Assembly: GCA_003131705.1 (NCBI GenBank)
Contig: PKUY01000160.1
Coordinates: 304-8,996 of the forward strand
DNA: 8,693 nt
Source: Acidobacteriota bacterium
Lineage (GTDB): Bacteria; Acidobacteriota; Terriglobia; Acidiferrales; UBA7541
Direction: 5' to 3'
Part shown: one piece after another, positions 7,558 through 8,693 of the stretch
How positions within the stretch are numbered: position 1 is the first letter of the stretch
How the letters are laid out: each line of letters begins with the position of its first letter
Notes under the pieces: model-generated
Told to the model about the DNA's origin: nothing
Databases searched by the model: none
What the model saw: only the letters and a program-made list of their open reading frames with translations
Position numbers and translations under genes: made by a program

Positions 7558-7586
7558 CTTATAGCACAGGCTCCAGCGTCGGCCAA
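7558..7586 (-). promoter_or_regulatory. Sigma-70-like promoter of mglA
   Basis: Reading the minus strand, TTGGCC (7586-7581) is followed after exactly 17 bases by TATAAG (7563-7558). TG sits one base before the -10 hexamer, giving an extended -10. Transcription would start near 7551 and leave a leader of about 22 bases before GTG 7529, with the ribosome site inside it. Confidence 0.6.
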
Positions 7587-7903
7587 CGGAGGGGTGCGGT
7601 CGTGCTACGCAATTGACAATGCGAGCTGGGCATCAGCTAACGGGCTTCGTGTAGATGGATTCGGACAGCTACCTATTCTCGCAGATGACAAACCAAAGGG
7701 AGCTAATCAAGGGAGCCCAGATGTCCCTAATGAGCTGATTATACGGTTGATATGGCGACATTGCGTCTCCGCTACGGCGCCCAGAAAAGCGCATAAGGCA
7801 TGGGTTGCCCGCGCTATTTTGGGCTCCGTAGGCCGATGTGAAGATTCGGGCTCGACACAGCCGGAGAGCTCCGATGCACTCGGTGCGAGGAGAGGCCTTT
7901 CGC
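7587..7903. other. Gene-free stretch between the small membrane protein and mglA; possible long-range RNA stem
   Basis: No reading frame here resembles a known protein. The two open frames that cross it (plus 7489-7926, minus 7707-8099) overlap confident genes on the other strand or frame and have low-complexity, Arg/Pro/Ser-rich translations. GGAGCCCA (7712-7719) is perfectly complementary to TGGGCTCC (7820-7827). Shorter pairings lie inside: ATGTC/GACAT at 7721-7761, TGCG/CGCA at 7762-7793 and GGCA/TGCC at 7797-7809. TTGACA at 7613-7618 lacks a convincing -10. CGGAG-AG-CTCCG at 7862-7873 is a small palindrome past the end of the membrane protein gene. A structured RNA is possible but weakly supported. 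Confidence 0.3.
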
Positions 7904-8065
7904 CTACGCCGTTCTTGCGCCGGTGAAAAGGTGGACGACCAAGGAGATCACCGCAAGGAGAAGCAGCAGGTGGATCAACCCGCTCGCTACGTGAAACATC
8001 AAAAAGCCGCCTGCCCACAGAACGAGCAGCAGTAACGCAATACCAAGAAATGGTCCAAATCGCAT
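7904..8065 (-). CDS. Small membrane protein, lmo0937-family-like (53 aa)
   Basis: A 53-residue protein that is almost entirely hydrophobic. MRFGPFLGIALLLLVLWAGG forms a first membrane segment (about 5-24), and a second runs from about 29 to 48 (GLIHLLLLLAVISLVVHLFT) before a short basic end, GARTA. Two short helices joined by a G-L-I-H-L-L-L turn match what I recall of lmo0937-type proteins (roughly 50 residues, with a GGFIHILLVIAI-like core), widespread in bacteria and of unknown function. An excellent GGAGG ribosome site (8078-8074) stands 8 bases before ATG 8065. A second in-frame ATG at 8071 is too close to that site. The stop is TAG at 7906-7904. It lies between the cupin gene (147 bases upstream, same strand) and the gene-free stretch before mglA. 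The translation is certain; the family match is from memory. Confidence 0.75.
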   Translation of the reverse strand: MRFGPFLGIALLLLVLWAGGFLMFHVASGLIHLLLLLAVISLVVHLFTGARTA

Positions 8066-8130
8066 GATCATTACCTCCGTGGAATTGAGCTTGTATCAAT
8101 CGTGCAGACGCTTAATGGAAATACCCTAGC

Positions 8131-8145
8131 GGCCCAATTGGGGCC
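8131..8145. other. GC-rich dyad between the cupin and small membrane protein genes
   Basis: GGCCC (8131-8135) pairs with GGGCC (8141-8145) around AATTG. It lies 67 bases downstream of the cupin stop and 66 bases upstream of the small membrane protein start on the minus strand. No T-run follows in either direction. It could be a weak terminator for the cupin transcript or an operator for the next gene. The flanking 146 bases hold no gene. Confidence 0.25.
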
Positions 8146-8211
8146 ATACCTGGAACGCTGCAGATAGGCGAGTGCCATACGGTATCCACAACAAGAGTAG
8201 TTCGCGGTGGG

Positions 8212-8574
8212 TCAGGCAGGTTGTTTTAGCTCGGTGGTGATGAGGAGGATTTCCGAGTCTCCAATATTCTCGACCGAATGAGGGGGCAGCGGAGGCGTCC
8301 AATTGACGAGCGGTTCCCGGGGCGGGGGACCGGCGGTGCGGCTGTCGAAGAGCACATTGCCGTCCGCATCGCGGCGAATAAAGTCGCTCTGTTTGGCGAT
8401 GTAGATCGCGCCGGGCCACCGGTGAGTGTGCACAGGCACGAACTCACCGGGCGCGATGCGCACTTCGAGGACGCGCACGCGTTCATTTTCAAAGAGCAGC
8501 CGGTGAGATTTCGGCGCCGCGATTAACGCGTCGAGCGAATCGGGCCACGGCCATGTTTGCGCGTCTGTGCTCAC
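8212..8574 (-). CDS. Small single-domain cupin protein
   Basis: A 120-residue protein with one beta-barrel cupin domain. The first cupin motif is PGEFVPVHTHRWPGAIYIA (42-60), giving metal-ligand candidates His49 and His51. The second is PPLPPHSVENIGDSE (94-108), giving His99. The glutamate normally found four or five positions after the HxH pair is missing; that stretch reads RWPGAIY. Metal binding would therefore use three histidines or another residue. Between the motifs, DFIRRDADGNVLFDSR (64-79) resembles other HTHRWP-type small cupins. Nothing shows a substrate, so enzyme, binding protein and sensor all remain possible. Start GTG 8574 has a strong AAGGAGAG ribosome site 6 or so bases upstream. 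No signal peptide, so cytoplasmic. It is the rightmost complete gene and is followed on the same strand by the 53-residue membrane protein after 147 bases. Confidence 0.85.
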   Translation of the reverse strand: MSTDAQTWPWPDSLDALIAAPKSHRLLFENERVRVLEVRIAPGEFVPVHTHRWPGAIYIAKQSDFIRRDADGNVLFDSRTAGPPPREPLVNWTPPLPPHSVENIGDSEILLITTELKQPA

Positions 8575-8617
8575 AATGCTCTCCTTAAATTGCGATCACC
8601 TTCCCGATGAGAGAGGT

Positions 8618-8623
8618 ATTCTA
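8618..8623 (-). promoter_or_regulatory. Possible -10 box of the cupin gene
   Basis: On the minus strand TAGAAT (8623-8618) matches five of six positions of TATAAT. Transcription would start near 8611, about 37 bases before GTG 8574. No good -35 hexamer is found at 16-18 bases upstream, so the assignment is tentative. The remaining bases to 8693 show no recognisable gene. Confidence 0.3.
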
Positions 8624-8693
8624 CATCCAAGAACGGCCGAACTAGAACGCACCGGCCCGAAATTCGTAGCGTGTTGTAGCAACGTAATTCTGT

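Noticed and set aside
7530..7586. Upstream extension of the mglA reading frame
   Set aside because: The extra 19 residues are not part of the conserved MglA N-terminus, and the upstream start falls inside the -35 box of the likely promoter.
7613..7641. TTGACA followed at 17 bases by GCTAAC as a plus-strand promoter
   Set aside because: The -10 matches only three of six positions, and no gene or terminator lies downstream on the plus strand.
7489..7926. 145-residue plus-strand frame
   Set aside because: It begins inside mglA antisense, covers its promoter and the end of the small membrane protein gene, and has no good ribosome site or domain.
7707..8099. 130-residue minus-strand frame covering the small membrane protein gene
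   Set aside because: A different frame of the same strand. The 53-residue frame has the ideal ribosome site and a coherent membrane-protein composition, while this one is rich in Arg, Pro and Ser.

Overview
The window looks like a moderately GC-rich chromosome segment from a diderm, probably soil-type bacterium. My best guess is Acidobacteriota (Koribacter/Terriglobia-like). The support is an MglA-type GTPase, a STAS-MlaE-MlaF-MlaD-lipoprotein gene order and several AGGAGG-like ribosome binding sites. Taxonomy is inference; there is no rRNA or other marker gene here. No tRNA, rRNA, CRISPR array, transposase or phage gene was recognised.

Plus strand, 1-6122. The left edge cuts into the C-terminal part of a GGDEF diguanylate cyclase with an intact active-site motif and inhibitory site. 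A 222-base gap with two dyad symmetries leads to a complete citrate synthase gene (gltA). A 14-bp hairpin overlaps the gltA stop codon. Five genes follow in the same direction: a STAS-domain protein, an MlaE-type permease, an MlaF-type ATPase, an MlaD-type MCE protein with a long helical tail, and an outer-membrane-type lipoprotein of the PqiC/ABC-auxiliary family. Together they describe an ATP-driven lipid transporter. The ATPase and permease sit at the inner membrane, the MCE protein spans the periplasm, the lipoprotein is the likely outer-membrane contact, and the STAS protein is a possible MlaB-like partner or an anti-sigma antagonist. The block ends in a 332-base gap holding a hairpin, a promoter-like sequence with a perfect TTGACA box, a structured 90-base stretch and a very strong intrinsic terminator (15-bp stem, TTT loop, T-rich tail). 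This may be an unannotated small RNA or a copy of an intergenic repeat.

Minus strand, 6185-8574. Reading from right to left: a small single-domain cupin, a 53-residue membrane protein resembling the lmo0937 family, a roughly 320-base stretch with no convincing gene, an MglA-like polarity GTPase with a well-placed promoter and ribosome binding site, and a MarC-family membrane protein. The MglA start is best placed at 7529 (GTG), giving 195 residues, rather than at the far end of the open frame. No MglB/Roadblock partner is present.

Most interesting points: the putative RNA or repeat at 5950-6122; the hybrid Mla/Pqi-like transporter with a STAS gene at its head; the long repeated helical tail of the MCE protein; the MglA gene without a partner; and the 53-residue membrane protein.
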